64,000 nucleotides of DNA, from contig CAWBIT010000003.1 in NCBI GenBank assembly GCA_963789025.1, positions 1 to 64,000 of the forward strand, read 5' to 3'. Of the stretch, positions 56,429 through 64,000 are shown in pieces (position 1 is the first letter of the stretch; every line of letters begins with the position of its first letter). Below the pieces are notes generated by a model, which saw only the letters and a list, made by a program, of their open reading frames with translations, was not told the DNA's origin and did not search any database. Source of the stretch: AP-15 sp963789025 (lineage in GTDB: Bacteria > Pseudomonadota > Alphaproteobacteria > ATCC43930 > CGMCC-115725). A program made the translations under genes and the position numbers.

Positions 56429-56695
56429 GGCACGGGCAGCAGTTCGGCCTGGCGGTCGGCCAGCCACTCCTTGGCGGCGGCGGCCTGGCACTTGGGGCAG
56501 TGCCGGTAGCGGCAGGAGTTGTAGGAGATGCGCAGGTGGGCGCAGTCCTCACAGCGTTCGACATGACCGCCCAGCGCCGCCGTCCGGCAGCGCTCGATCG
56601 CCGACATGACCTTCAGTTGGCCGAGGCTCACATGGCCGGCATGGGATGTACGCCAGGCCGGCCCGCGGTGGCGGAAGATGTCCGCCACCTCGACC

Positions 56696-56729
56696 CCCAC
56701 GGGACAAGCCCGTGGGCTGAAGGCCCACG
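56696..56729. repeat. two-stem palindrome at the transposase start
   Basis: CCCACGGG (56696-56703) pairs with CCCGTGGG (56709-56716), and CGTGGGC (56711-56717) pairs with GCCCACG (56723-56729), so two alternative hairpins share one arm. It encodes the non-family-like N-terminal residues before VEVADIFRHRGPAW. Confidence 0.55.
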
Positions 56730-56862
56730 GCCGTGACAACGGCGGCGGTCAGCCAGGCATCTTCAGCAGAACATCGAGCGGGCTCGTCACCTCGCCAATC
56801 GCGCTGATGGCGACGCGTGTGTAGAGCGCCGTGGTATCGAGCTTCTTGTGCCCGAGCAGAAC

Positions 56863-56885
56863 CCCCGCCTTCGCGGGGGCAGGCT
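56863..56885 (-). repeat. 23-bp palindrome C, inside the recombinase gene
   Basis: Gene-strand AGCCTGCCCCCGCGAAGGCG then GGG. Removing 23 bp restores VIQ-VLLGHKK, the conserved GH box. Confidence 0.85.
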
Positions 56886-57161
56886 CTGGATCACCCGGAT
56901 ATCGGTCTTTTGCTCCAGAAGATGGGTGGCAAAGCTGTGCCGCAGGGTGTGAACCCCGACGCGCTTGGCAATGCCGGCGCGTGCCGCCGCCATGCGAACG
57001 AGCCGGTGGAGCTGGCGCGCGCTCATATGCTGCCCGCGATAGCCGGGAAACAGCCAGGGCTGGCCGGGAGCCATCCATCCCTTCTTGCGCGCCACGCGCC
57101 ACCAGTCGCGCAACAGCTCGAGAAGGTTCGGCGAGAGAATGACATACCGGTCCTTCTTGCC

Positions 57162-57184
57162 CCCCGCCTTCGCGGGGGCAGGCT
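57162..57184 (-). repeat. 23-bp palindrome D, inside the recombinase gene
   Basis: Same 23 bases as palindrome C. Removing them restores EQGK-GKKDRYVILSP, the conserved basic hairpin. Confidence 0.85.
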
Positions 57185-57670
57185 CTTGCCCTGCTCGACC
57201 CGGATGACCATTCGGTCGCTGTCGATGTCGGTGAGCTTGAGCGATACGACCTCCGATGACCGCAGGCCGGTGGCATAAGTCAGGCTCAGGACCGCCTTCT
57301 GTTTGATGTTCGTCGTCGACGCGAGAAGCCGACTGACCTCTTCCGGGCTGAGAACAACGGGGAGGCGGCGCGGCTCGCGGACCGACACGACCGCGTCGGC
57401 AAGATCGCTGCGCTTGAGCGTGACCTTGAAGAAGAACCGCAGGGCACTGGCAGTGGCGTTGACGGTCGATACAGTCGCTCCGATCGACGCCAGCCACAGC
57501 TGATAGCGATGGACATCCTCCGCGGTGGCCTTGTCGGGAGAGTGGCCAACGAAATCGGCAAAGCTTTTGACGCGGCGGATATAGTCGTGCTGAGTCTTGG
57601 GGCCAAGCCGGCGGATCGCCATGTCGTCGATCAGTCGCCGGCGTAACGGGCTGACGGTCTTGTCGATCAT

Positions 57671-58213
57671 TGGGGGCTCCTGTCTTGGGTGAGGCTTTAG
57701 GCCCCTCAATCTCAAGACAGGACGCCTGTCCCCCGCTACTCCCCGAACTCTCTTGTCGCTACAAGTTACCGCGAGAGCGGTTTAGTCCTTGGATCGAATC
57801 CGGAATCTGCTTCTTTGCCAGCGCAAGGTCCGCTTTCGGCGCTACCTAGCCGTTGCCGCGCGTTCCGGCGAAGGTCCCCTCACCGGCCCTTTGCGGGCCC
57901 ACTCCTCGCGCATTGCATACCGGTAATTTGTTGAGTTCACGGCCTACGCCCCGGCAAGGCGCCTGACCATGGGTTTCGCTCAGAGGCTGGGCAAGAATGC
58001 GCTGCATTGGGGGCCGTGCGTCCTTCGAGACGGCCGCTGTCGCGACCTCCTCAGGATGAGGAATTTTCTTAATGCCATCAGAGGCCTACCGTCATCCTGA
58101 GGAGCACCCGAAGGGTGCGTCTCGAAGGACGCAAGGGCGTTCTACAGCCCTTCATCTCAATTTTTTCCCAGCCTCTCAGCGCAACCCATCCTCCAGGGAG
58201 CTACAGAACGAAT
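57671..58213. other. 543-bp intergenic region with a dispersed repeat
   Basis: No gene seen. It separates the IS91 element from the conserved chromosomal genes. The main structure is the palindrome at 58018-58132. Confidence 0.4.
58018..58132. repeat. 115-bp nested palindromic repeat
   Basis: Outer arms GCGTCCTTCGAGACG (58018-58032) and CGTCTCGAAGGACGC (58118-58132) pair perfectly over 15 bp. Inner arms CTCCTCAGGATGA (58047-58059) and TCATCCTGAGGAG (58092-58104) pair over 13 bp. Related pieces occur at 31890-31967 and 33608-33617. This CTTCGAGACG...CTCAGGATGAGG repeat type is abundant between genes in many alphaproteobacteria. Confidence 0.8.
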
Positions 58214-59029
58214 TCAAAACGCTGTCCGGCCGGCGCGCATCGCCTCCTTGATCAACGCGGCAAGCGGCAGGTGCAGGTGGGAATTCGCCGCCAGGACGTC
58301 GCCGCTGGACATCATGTCGTGACCGCCGGCCATGTCGCTGACGTATCCGCCCGCCTCGCGAACGAGGAGGAGCCCGGCGGCGATGTCCCAGGGCGAGGTG
58401 CCGAACTCCCAGTACCCGTCGTAGCGGCCGGCGGCGACATATGCGAGATCGAGAGCTGCGGAACCCATCCGGCGCACGCCGCTCGTTGCTGCCATCACCG
58501 AACCGAGCGTCACGAGATAAGCCGTCTGATCGCCATGGGTGCGGTACGGCATGCCGGTGCCGATGACCGCCTCGTCCAGCTGGCGGCGGGCGGAGACCCT
58601 CAGCCGGCGATCGTTGACGTAGGCGCCGGCCCCCTTCTCCGTCCAATACATCTCGTCACGAATGGGCTCGTAGATCACGCCGGCGACGATTTCGCCGTCG
58701 CGCTCCAGCCCGATCGAGATCGCGAAATGCGGGATGCCGTGCAGAAAATTCGTCGTGCCGTCCAGCGGATCGACGATCCAGCGGTGCCGCGGGTCCGATC
58801 CTGCTTCGGCGCCGCTCTCCTCGAACAGCGTCGCATAGCCGGGGCGCGCCCTCTTCAGCTCGGCCTTGAGCGTGCGCTCGGCCTTCAGATCGGCGGTCGA
58901 GACGAATTCGCCGGGCCCCTTGACCGAGACCTGGAGCTGCTCGACCTCGCCAAAATCGCGAATGAGGCCGCGCGCCGCCTTCAGCGCGGCGTTTCCCATG
59001 ACGTTGAGGATCGGTGACCGGACAGCCAT
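58214..59029 (-). CDS. suhB: inositol monophosphatase-family protein
   Basis: The protein has 271 residues. It shows the Mg-binding motifs FEESGAEAG (Glu), IVDPLDGTTNFLHGIPHFAI (DPxDGT) and YWEFGTSPWDIAAGLLLVRE (WDxAAG). FGEVEQLQVSVKGPGEFVST is the usual N-terminal helix and loop. Start ATG 59029 gives MAVRSPILNVM; a much longer open frame upstream is not family-like. In alphaproteobacteria this SuhB-type gene is single and conserved. It follows the formyltransferase gene by about 20 bp. Confidence 0.88.
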   Translation of the reverse strand: MAVRSPILNVMGNAALKAARGLIRDFGEVEQLQVSVKGPGEFVSTADLKAERTLKAELKRARPGYATLFEESGAEAGSDPRHRWIVDPLDGTTNFLHGIPHFAISIGLERDGEIVAGVIYEPIRDEMYWTEKGAGAYVNDRRLRVSARRQLDEAVIGTGMPYRTHGDQTAYLVTLGSVMAATSGVRRMGSAALDLAYVAAGRYDGYWEFGTSPWDIAAGLLLVREAGGYVSDMAGGHDMMSSGDVLAANSHLHLPLAALIKEAMRAGRTAF

Positions 59030-59049
59030 TTCGACAAATTCTGACGGAG

Positions 59050-59973
59050 CTAGCCGCCTAGCACGGTCCCCTCGGCGATGCCGGAATCGGTCGCTGCGAT
59101 CTTGGCTCCATCGTCGAGACGCACCCGCGACACCTCCACAAAGCCGCCCTGGGCGAGGATCCGCATGCCCGCCTCGCCGACCGAGACGACCTCGCCGATC
59201 TTGCGTCCGCGGACCGCGCCAAAGGTCGGGGCGGTGATCTTGCGCGCGTCGAACAGGTAGAGCTTGCGCTCCCCCGTCGTGGTCCAGGCGCCGGGCGCCG
59301 GGTTGCAGCCGCGGATCAGGTCGTACACGAAGTCGACATGGGTTGCCCAGTTGATACGGGACTCGGCCTCGCGCACCCAGCCCTCGTAGGTGGCGCGGCT
59401 TTCGTCCTGCGTCGTTTCGGTTGCGCGACCCGACACAACCAGATCGGCGGCCTGTACCAGCGCTTCCACTCCGAGTGGGAAGATCTTGTCGAAATAGAGC
59501 GAGCCGGCAGTCTCGTCGGGGCCGATCGGCAACCGTTTCTGCAGGATCACCGGACCTTCGTCGAGACCCGGGGTCGGGCGGAAGATCGATAATCCAGTCT
59601 CGTTGCGTCCGCGGATGATCGCCCATGGGATCGACGAAGGACCGCGATGCAACGGCAACAGCGAGGGGTGGAACTGGATCATCCCGTGTTTCGGGATGGC
59701 GCAGAACTCGGGCGGCGCGAACAGCAGGACGTAGGCCATGACGCCGAGATCGGCGTCGAGCTCGGCGAGCGCCTGTTTTGCTTCATCGCTCGAGTATTTG
59801 GCATGGCGATGGACCGTGAGCCCGCGTTCTTGCGCCGCCACGATGAGCGGGTCGGGCCTCGCGCCCGGCCGCTCCGGCGCCGCAAACACACCGGCTACCT
59901 GGTCGCCGCGCGTTATAAAGGCGTCCAGCACGGCTTTGCCGAAGGCCTGCTGGCCGACGATCACGATGCGCAT
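59050..59973 (-). CDS. formyltransferase (Fmt/FDH N-domain-like)
   Basis: The protein has 307 residues. MRIVIVGQQAFGKAVLDAFI begins the Rossmann-type formyl-transfer fold. IPKHGMIQFHPSLLPLHRGP has the catalytic His in the SLLPxxRG motif, and TGLSIFRPTPGLDEGPVILQ the catalytic Asp. The C-terminal barrel-like domain (FVYDLIRGCNPAPGAWTTTG) is as in Fmt and 10-formyl-THF dehydrogenase N-domains. A general methionyl-tRNA formyltransferase is less likely because FHPSLLPLHRGPSSIPW is typical of the FDH-like branch. The substrate is unknown. Confidence 0.78.
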   Translation of the reverse strand: MRIVIVGQQAFGKAVLDAFITRGDQVAGVFAAPERPGARPDPLIVAAQERGLTVHRHAKYSSDEAKQALAELDADLGVMAYVLLFAPPEFCAIPKHGMIQFHPSLLPLHRGPSSIPWAIIRGRNETGLSIFRPTPGLDEGPVILQKRLPIGPDETAGSLYFDKIFPLGVEALVQAADLVVSGRATETTQDESRATYEGWVREAESRINWATHVDFVYDLIRGCNPAPGAWTTTGERKLYLFDARKITAPTFGAVRGRKIGEVVSVGEAGMRILAQGGFVEVSRVRLDDGAKIAATDSGIAEGTVLGG

Positions 59974-60010
59974 CTCGTTTCCTCCGACTATCTCGCTCGG
60001 CGGCAGATTT

Positions 60011-61963
60011 TCATGCTGAAGCGTCCGAGGGCAAGCTTATCACTTCGGGTTCGTCCGAGGTACCGGCCTCGCGGGCCTGCGGCAGCAGCAAGGTCACCGC
60101 TGTGCCGCGGCCGACCTCGCTGCGGATCGACGCGGAGCCGCCGGATTGGCGAGCAAACCCATAGACCAAGCTGAGGCCGAGACCGGTGCCTTTGTCCGGT
60201 CCCTTGCTGGTAAAGAACGGCTCGAACGCCCGCACCAGTATTTCGGGAGTCATGCCGGCGCCGGTGTCGGAGATCTCCAAACCGACAAAATCCCCGGCTT
60301 CGCCGAGCACGCCCTCGGGCAATGTCGTTTTGAATGTCCGTATCCTCAGCACGCCGCCCTCGGGCATCGCATCGCGAGAATTGATGGCGAGATTGATCAC
60401 GGCAAGTTCGAGTTGCGTGGCATCGGCGTCAATCGGCCACAGATCGGGCGCAAAATCGGTTTCGACGCTGACCTTGCTCCCGACGGTGCGAGCCATCAGT
60501 TCCGCCATCTGGCGCAATGTGTCGTTCAGGTCCAGGCGCGCAACCGTAAGCGGTTGCCGCCGCGCAAAGGCGAGAAGTTGGCTCGTCAGCCTTTCGCCGC
60601 GCTCGACGGTGGCCAGCGCCATCTCGACCCTGGCCTGCAGCGCTGGCTCACCTTGACGGCCGCTCAGCATTTCGAGGCAGCCCTGCAGCACGGTCAGCAG
60701 ATTGTTGAAATCATGCGCCACCCCGCCGGTCAGCTGGCCCAGCGCCTCCATTTTTTGCGCCTGGTGGAGGTCGGTCTCCGCCCGTATGCGGCGATCCATC
60801 TCGCGGTTCAGCCGCCGCGCGGTGGCGCGCCAGCGCCACGTAGCCACCCTTTGCTGCTGCAGCTGGCGCACGGCGAACAAGGTCATGCAGAACAGCCCGA
60901 GCGAGGCCGGGATCGCAAACAGCAGATAATCGACAAGGTTGGCTCGCCACAAGGCCAGAACTCCCTGCCTCGGGATCCCGAAGGCGACATAAAGGGGGTA
61001 TCCGCCCACCCGCTGATATCCGAAAAGGCGCGGAATTCCGTCAATCCCGCCTCTACCCCAAAACAACCCGCGATCCGGTTCGGCAGCGATCGCTCGCATG
61101 ACGGGCGTTTCGGAAGAGAAGACCCGCGGGCGGGGCAGCGGCGGGTACCGCACGAGGACCGACCCGTCATCGCGCAACAAGAGCGTCGAGAAATTTTCAT
61201 CGCGAGATATGGTGCTGAAAAAATCAGCGAAGTAGCCAGGGTTGGCGGAAATGATGATGACTCCGTCGAAACTTTCGCCCGGCGTCGATCGGCGCCGGCT
61301 GATGTCGAAATCGGAAAGGCGGGTCAGTTGGTCGATATGTTCGCGACCAATAAAAATGCCGGCATCACGGTCCCGTTGCGCGACAAAAGCGTCGTGATTT
61401 GAGACGTCGGCGGCCGCGGCCGGGAACGGGCTCCCGCTCGCTCGCACCTGCCCCTGGGGGTCGATCACCAGGACCGCGCCGATCTGCGGCAATGTTTCGA
61501 GGTTCGACAGAAACCGATGGAGGTCGCCATCATGCTCGATACGGTCCCAGTCGAGGCCGCGGATACGGTCATCGATCCACGCAAGGATCAGCGCATAGGT
61601 CTCGATCGCACTAAGCGCATGTTCGTGCAGCTGGCCGGTTTCGACGGTGACCCGTTGTTTGGCCTCGAGCCGGACCAGGCGGAAGTTCTGCGAGGCGGCA
61701 AGCGTAAGGAGCAGCAACGGTACGGCGAGGGCCGCCACAAGCAGGAGGCGCGACGTCCACGCAAGCCCCCGCTGCGGGTGCTCCGCGACAGGATCCGCTT
61801 CGGCAGCGGGAGAAAGGCCCGAGCCCTGCCAGCCAAGGCCGAGATCGCGGCTAACCCTCGCGCCAGCCAAGCTGGTAAAGCCGTTGACGCGCCTGATAGC
61901 CGTGCTCATCGCCCGGGCTAGGCTGAGCGCGAGCCGGTTGGCGACCGTTCCTGCTCCCTTCAT
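60011..61963 (-). CDS. membrane sensor histidine kinase
   Basis: The protein has 650 residues. It shows two membrane segments (TSRLLLVAALAVPLLLLTLA near 70-90; YLLFAIPASLGLFCMTLFAV near 345-365) enclosing a dCache-like periplasmic domain, then a coiled linker. The H-box is GGVAHDFNNLLTVLQG, the N-box VINLAINSRDAMPEGG, and the G-boxes DTGAGM and GTGLGLSLVYGFARQSGG. HDFNN marks the HisKA_4-like group. No receiver domain is fused and no response regulator lies next to it in the window. The ligand is unknown. Confidence 0.88.
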   Translation of the reverse strand: MKGAGTVANRLALSLARAMSTAIRRVNGFTSLAGARVSRDLGLGWQGSGLSPAAEADPVAEHPQRGLAWTSRLLLVAALAVPLLLLTLAASQNFRLVRLEAKQRVTVETGQLHEHALSAIETYALILAWIDDRIRGLDWDRIEHDGDLHRFLSNLETLPQIGAVLVIDPQGQVRASGSPFPAAAADVSNHDAFVAQRDRDAGIFIGREHIDQLTRLSDFDISRRRSTPGESFDGVIIISANPGYFADFFSTISRDENFSTLLLRDDGSVLVRYPPLPRPRVFSSETPVMRAIAAEPDRGLFWGRGGIDGIPRLFGYQRVGGYPLYVAFGIPRQGVLALWRANLVDYLLFAIPASLGLFCMTLFAVRQLQQQRVATWRWRATARRLNREMDRRIRAETDLHQAQKMEALGQLTGGVAHDFNNLLTVLQGCLEMLSGRQGEPALQARVEMALATVERGERLTSQLLAFARRQPLTVARLDLNDTLRQMAELMARTVGSKVSVETDFAPDLWPIDADATQLELAVINLAINSRDAMPEGGVLRIRTFKTTLPEGVLGEAGDFVGLEISDTGAGMTPEILVRAFEPFFTSKGPDKGTGLGLSLVYGFARQSGGSASIRSEVGRGTAVTLLLPQAREAGTSDEPEVISLPSDASA

Positions 61964-61972
61964 TCGTCCAGT

Positions 61973-63610
61973 TTACGCCGGTAATGCGGCCAGGTCGAAG
62001 GCGGCGGCCATCAGCGCGCGGGTGTAGGGGTGCTCGGGGGCGGTCATTACCTGCTCGGTCATCCCGGCTTCGACGATCTTGCCGTCCTTCATGACGAGGA
62101 TTTCATGCGCCAGGGCCCGCACGACCCGCAGGTCGTGGCTGATGAACAGGTAGGCCAGGCCGTGGCGGGTCTGCAATTCGCGCAGCAGCTCGACGATCTG
62201 CGCCTGCACCGACATATCGAGCGCCGAGGTCGGCTCGTCGAGCACGACAAAGCGCGGCTTCAAGACCAAGGCCCGGGCGATCGCGATGCGCTGGCGCTGG
62301 CCGCCGGAGAATTCGTGCGGGTAGCGCTCGGCCGCATCGGGATCGAGCCCGACCTCGACGAGCGCGGTTTCGATGAGCCGCCGGCGCTCGGCGGCGCTGG
62401 CCGCAAGGCGATGCACCTTGAGCCCCTCCTCGACGATCTGTGCGACCGACAGCCGCGGCGACAAACTCGAGAACGGGTCCTGAAAGACCACCTGCATCTC
62501 CCGGCGCAGCGGCCGCAGTTGGCGCTGCCCGAGCGTCGCGATGTCCCGCTCTGCGAAACGGATGTGCCCTTGCGCCTCGGTCAGCCGCAGCAACGCGAGG
62601 CCCAGCGTCGTCTTGCCGGAGCCGCTTTCGCCGACGACGCCGAGAGTGGTCCCGCGCCTGACCGCGAGCGAGACGCCGTCGACCGCCTTCACATATCCGC
62701 CCACCCGGCGCAGCACTCCGCGCCGGATTGGAAACCAGACCTTGACGTCCCGTCCCTCGATCAGTTCGGGTGCCGCGGGATCGGCCGGCGCCGCCCGGCC
62801 CTTCGGCTCGACGGCGAGCAGCCGGCGCGTGTAGGGATGGCGAGGGTGGGCGAAGATCCCGGCGGTCGGGCCGGCTTCGACGATCTCGCCGGCCGTCATG
62901 ATGCAGACCTGATCCGCCATTTTTCTGACAATCGTCAGATCGTGGGTGATCAGCAGCAACGCCATGCCGAAGCGGTCGCGCAAATCCTTCAGGAGCTGCA
63001 GGATGTGCGCCTGGATCGTCACGTCGAGCGCGGTCGTCGGCTCGTCGGCGATCAGAATATCGGGCTCGTTGGCGATCGCCATCGCGATCATGACGCGCTG
63101 CCGCTGCCCGCCCGACAGCTGGTGCGGATAGGCGCCGAGACGGTTCTCGGCATCGGGCAGACCGACCAGCCGCAACAACTCGAGGGTGCGCTCACGCGCT
63201 GCCGTTGCGCTCATGTGCTTATGGATCAGCAATGTCTCGGCGATCTGCCGCTCGAGAGTGTGCAACGGGTTCAGCGAGGTCATCGGCTCCTGAAAGATCA
63301 TCGCGATCCGGTTGCCGCGCACCCGGCGCAGCCTCTCGGGCAGGGCGCCGACCAGCTCTTCGCCGGCGAAGCGGATGCTGCTATCGGGCCCGTGCGCCGC
63401 GACCGGATAAGGCAGCAGCTGAAGGATCGACAGAGCCGTCACACTCTTGCCCGAGCCGCTCTCGCCAACCAATGCCAGGGTGTCGCCGCGATCGAGTGTA
63501 AAGGAGACACCCTTGAGCGCCCCGACCGGGGTCGCGCCGCCGCGGCCGGCGAAGGTCACGGTGAGGTCTTGGATTTCAAGAAGCGGAGCGGCGGCACCGG
63601 CCTCGTTCAC
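61973..63610 (-). CDS. yejF: dual-ATPase subunit of a peptide ABC importer (YejF-like)
   Basis: The protein has 545 residues and two complete nucleotide-binding domains: GESGSGKSVTALSILQLLPY / LSGGQRQRVMIAMAIANEPD / LIADEPTTALD, and GESGSGKTTLGLALLRL / FSGGQRQRIAIARALVLKPR / VVLDEPTSALD. The intervening RRGVLRRVGGYVKAVDGVSL is typical of the oligopeptide family. GTG 63610 overlaps the permease stop (GTGA), giving translational coupling. Earlier codons in the frame belong to the permease. It energises uptake of peptides, such as microcin-C-like ones, through YejABE. Confidence 0.9.
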   Translation of the reverse strand: MNEAGAAAPLLEIQDLTVTFAGRGGATPVGALKGVSFTLDRGDTLALVGESGSGKSVTALSILQLLPYPVAAHGPDSSIRFAGEELVGALPERLRRVRGNRIAMIFQEPMTSLNPLHTLERQIAETLLIHKHMSATAARERTLELLRLVGLPDAENRLGAYPHQLSGGQRQRVMIAMAIANEPDILIADEPTTALDVTIQAHILQLLKDLRDRFGMALLLITHDLTIVRKMADQVCIMTAGEIVEAGPTAGIFAHPRHPYTRRLLAVEPKGRAAPADPAAPELIEGRDVKVWFPIRRGVLRRVGGYVKAVDGVSLAVRRGTTLGVVGESGSGKTTLGLALLRLTEAQGHIRFAERDIATLGQRQLRPLRREMQVVFQDPFSSLSPRLSVAQIVEEGLKVHRLAASAAERRRLIETALVEVGLDPDAAERYPHEFSGGQRQRIAIARALVLKPRFVVLDEPTSALDMSVQAQIVELLRELQTRHGLAYLFISHDLRVVRALAHEILVMKDGKIVEAGMTEQVMTAPEHPYTRALMAAAFDLAALPA

Positions 63611-64000
63611 ACCACCACCTTGCGCGGGTCGAAGGCGTCGCGCACCGCCTCGCCGACAAAGATCAACAGGCTCAGCATCGACGCGAGCACGAAAAAGGCC
63701 GTCAGACCGAGCCAGGGCGCCTGTAGGTTGGACTTGCCCTGCGCCAGCAACTCGCCGAGCGACGGCGAGCCCGGCGGCAGGCCGAAGCCGAGGAAGTCGA
63801 GTGAAGTGAGGGTGGTGATCGAGCCGTTGAGGATGAACGGCAAAAACGTGATCGTCGCGACGGTGGCATTGGGCAGCACGTGGCGCAAGATGATCACCAT
63901 ATCCGAGACTCCGAGGGCGCGCGCCGCCCGCACGTAATCGAAGTTGCGTGCACGCAGGAATTCGGCGCGTACAACATCGACCAGGCCCATCCACGAGAAC
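63607..64000 (-). CDS. yejE: peptide ABC importer permease (YejE-like), 5' end outside the window
   Basis: The C-terminal 130 residues are visible: WMGLVDVVRAEFLRARNFDY, ARALGVSDMVIILRHVLPNA, FLPFILNGSITTLTSLDFLG, FGLPPGSPSLGELLAQGKSN and GLTAFFVLASMLSLLIFVGE AVRDAFDPRK. These match the conserved DppC/YejE C-terminus. The frame continues past the right edge (SW before MGLVD), so the gene is cut by the window, not truncated. It is followed, overlapping by three bases, by the yejF-like gene. Confidence 0.9.
   Translation of the reverse strand, partial: FSWMGLVDVVRAEFLRARNFDYVRAARALGVSDMVIILRHVLPNATVATITFLPFILNGSITTLTSLDFLGFGLPPGSPSLGELLAQGKSNLQAPWLGLTAFFVLASMLSLLIFVGEAVRDAFDPRKVVV

Larger units (their letters stand above)
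55460..56739 (-). pseudogene. IS91-family transposase with two 23-bp palindrome insertions
   Basis: The N-terminal zinc-finger region CRTAALGGHVERCEDCAHLR, YNSCRYRHCPKCQAAAAKEW is followed, after a frameshift caused by palindrome B, by YFHVVFTLPGAIADIAYQNK and the HUH-type motif GSALTHHPHAHIIVPGG. The conserved AYLSRYTHRIAIANSRLVAF (catalytic Tyr region), FIRRFLIHLLPDGFHRIRHY and CPCCGGPM complete the protein. Palindrome A adds KPAPAQAG in frame. Removing palindrome B restores a single frame of about 410 residues. The true start near 56690-56739 is obscured by a further palindrome. Confidence 0.85.
56749..57670 (-). pseudogene. tyrosine recombinase of the IS91-type element, with two 23-bp palindrome insertions
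   Basis: ATG 57670 gives MIDKTVSPLRRRLIDDMAIR, then the SAM-like N-domain (TQHDYIRRVKSFADFVGHSP). The catalytic domain has AVLSLTYATGLRSSEVVSLK (Arg), GVHTLRHSFATHLLEQ (HxxR) and LLGHKKLDTTALYTRVA (GH and Tyr). Palindrome D interrupts EQGK|GKKDRYV and palindrome C interrupts VIQ|VLLGH. Deleting both (46 bp) yields exactly 292 codons in one frame. Such integrase-like genes accompany IS91-type transposases and probably act in the same mobility unit. Confidence 0.85.

Noticed and set aside
62030..63937. Plus-strand 635-codon frame opposite the yejF-like gene.
   Set aside because: Antisense of two ATPase domains with all motifs on the minus strand.

Overview
The window looks like chromosome from an alphaproteobacterium, probably Hyphomicrobiales or Rhodospirillales. 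It is GC-rich. Recognisable genes with alphaproteobacterial character include a YejE/YejF-type peptide importer, an Xre/RES toxin-antitoxin pair, ParB/DUF3489/DUF2924/recombinase modules and IS91-, IS1595- and IS5-type elements. I see no rRNA, no convincing intact tRNA and no CRISPR. Most of the window is accessory DNA. At least eight transposable elements or remnants are present and about twenty genes are broken, so it reads as a decaying island. Only the right end (58.2-64.0 kb) looks like ordinary core chromosome.

Layout. 0-4.1 kb: remnants (AI-2E transporter tail, hemerythrin gene cut by an IS6 element, a secreted Gly-rich protein, a quinoprotein fragment, a GT4 glycosyltransferase with an in-frame TAG). 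4.2-7.6 kb: a truncated AAA ATPase followed by a 2.75-kb IS1595-type transposon with 26-bp perfect terminal repeats and four or five passenger genes. 7.7-21.6 kb: a surface-polysaccharide cluster (2OG oxygenase, DUF4910 peptidase-like protein, PLP aminotransferase, sugar nucleotidyltransferase, GT2, WbsX-like protein, large membrane protein, methyltransferase), interrupted by an ISNCY element and holding both ends of a GT4 glycosyltransferase 7.5 kb apart. 21.6-25.2 kb: IS256 and integrase remnants and an Xre/RES toxin-antitoxin pair.

25.3-30.6 kb: a sugar ABC importer plus a glycosidase-like gene, read as one operon but with four small indels. 30.6-36.8 kb: a type I secretion set (5'-truncated ABC ATPase, HlyD adaptor, Sel1-repeat protein) split by a 175-bp MITE and an IS1182 element. 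37.0-44.6 kb: two serine-recombinase genes with ParB, ParB, DUF3489 and DUF2924 genes between them. The first recombinase carries an identical MITE and the second an intact IS1595-type IS with an 8-bp target duplication. 44.8-51.3 kb: secreted and envelope proteins (streptogramin-lyase-like propeller, DUF1254 remnant, a lipoprotein, a Cys-rich protein cut by an IS5-type IS). 51.4-54.8 kb: phage remnant with a major-capsid-like gene and AlpA/excisionase-type regulators. 55.4-57.7 kb: an IS91-type element whose transposase and tyrosine-recombinase genes contain four near-identical 23-bp palindromes. 58.2-64.0 kb: inositol-monophosphatase-like protein, a formyltransferase, a sensor histidine kinase, YejF and partial YejE.

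The clearest signals are insertions whose computed removal restores an open reading frame: the MITE in recombinase 1, the IS1595 copy in recombinase 2, the IS5 copy in the Cys-rich gene, and the 23-bp palindromes in the IS91 genes. All coordinates and frames were worked out by hand from the sequence. Family names come from recognising motifs, without any database search.
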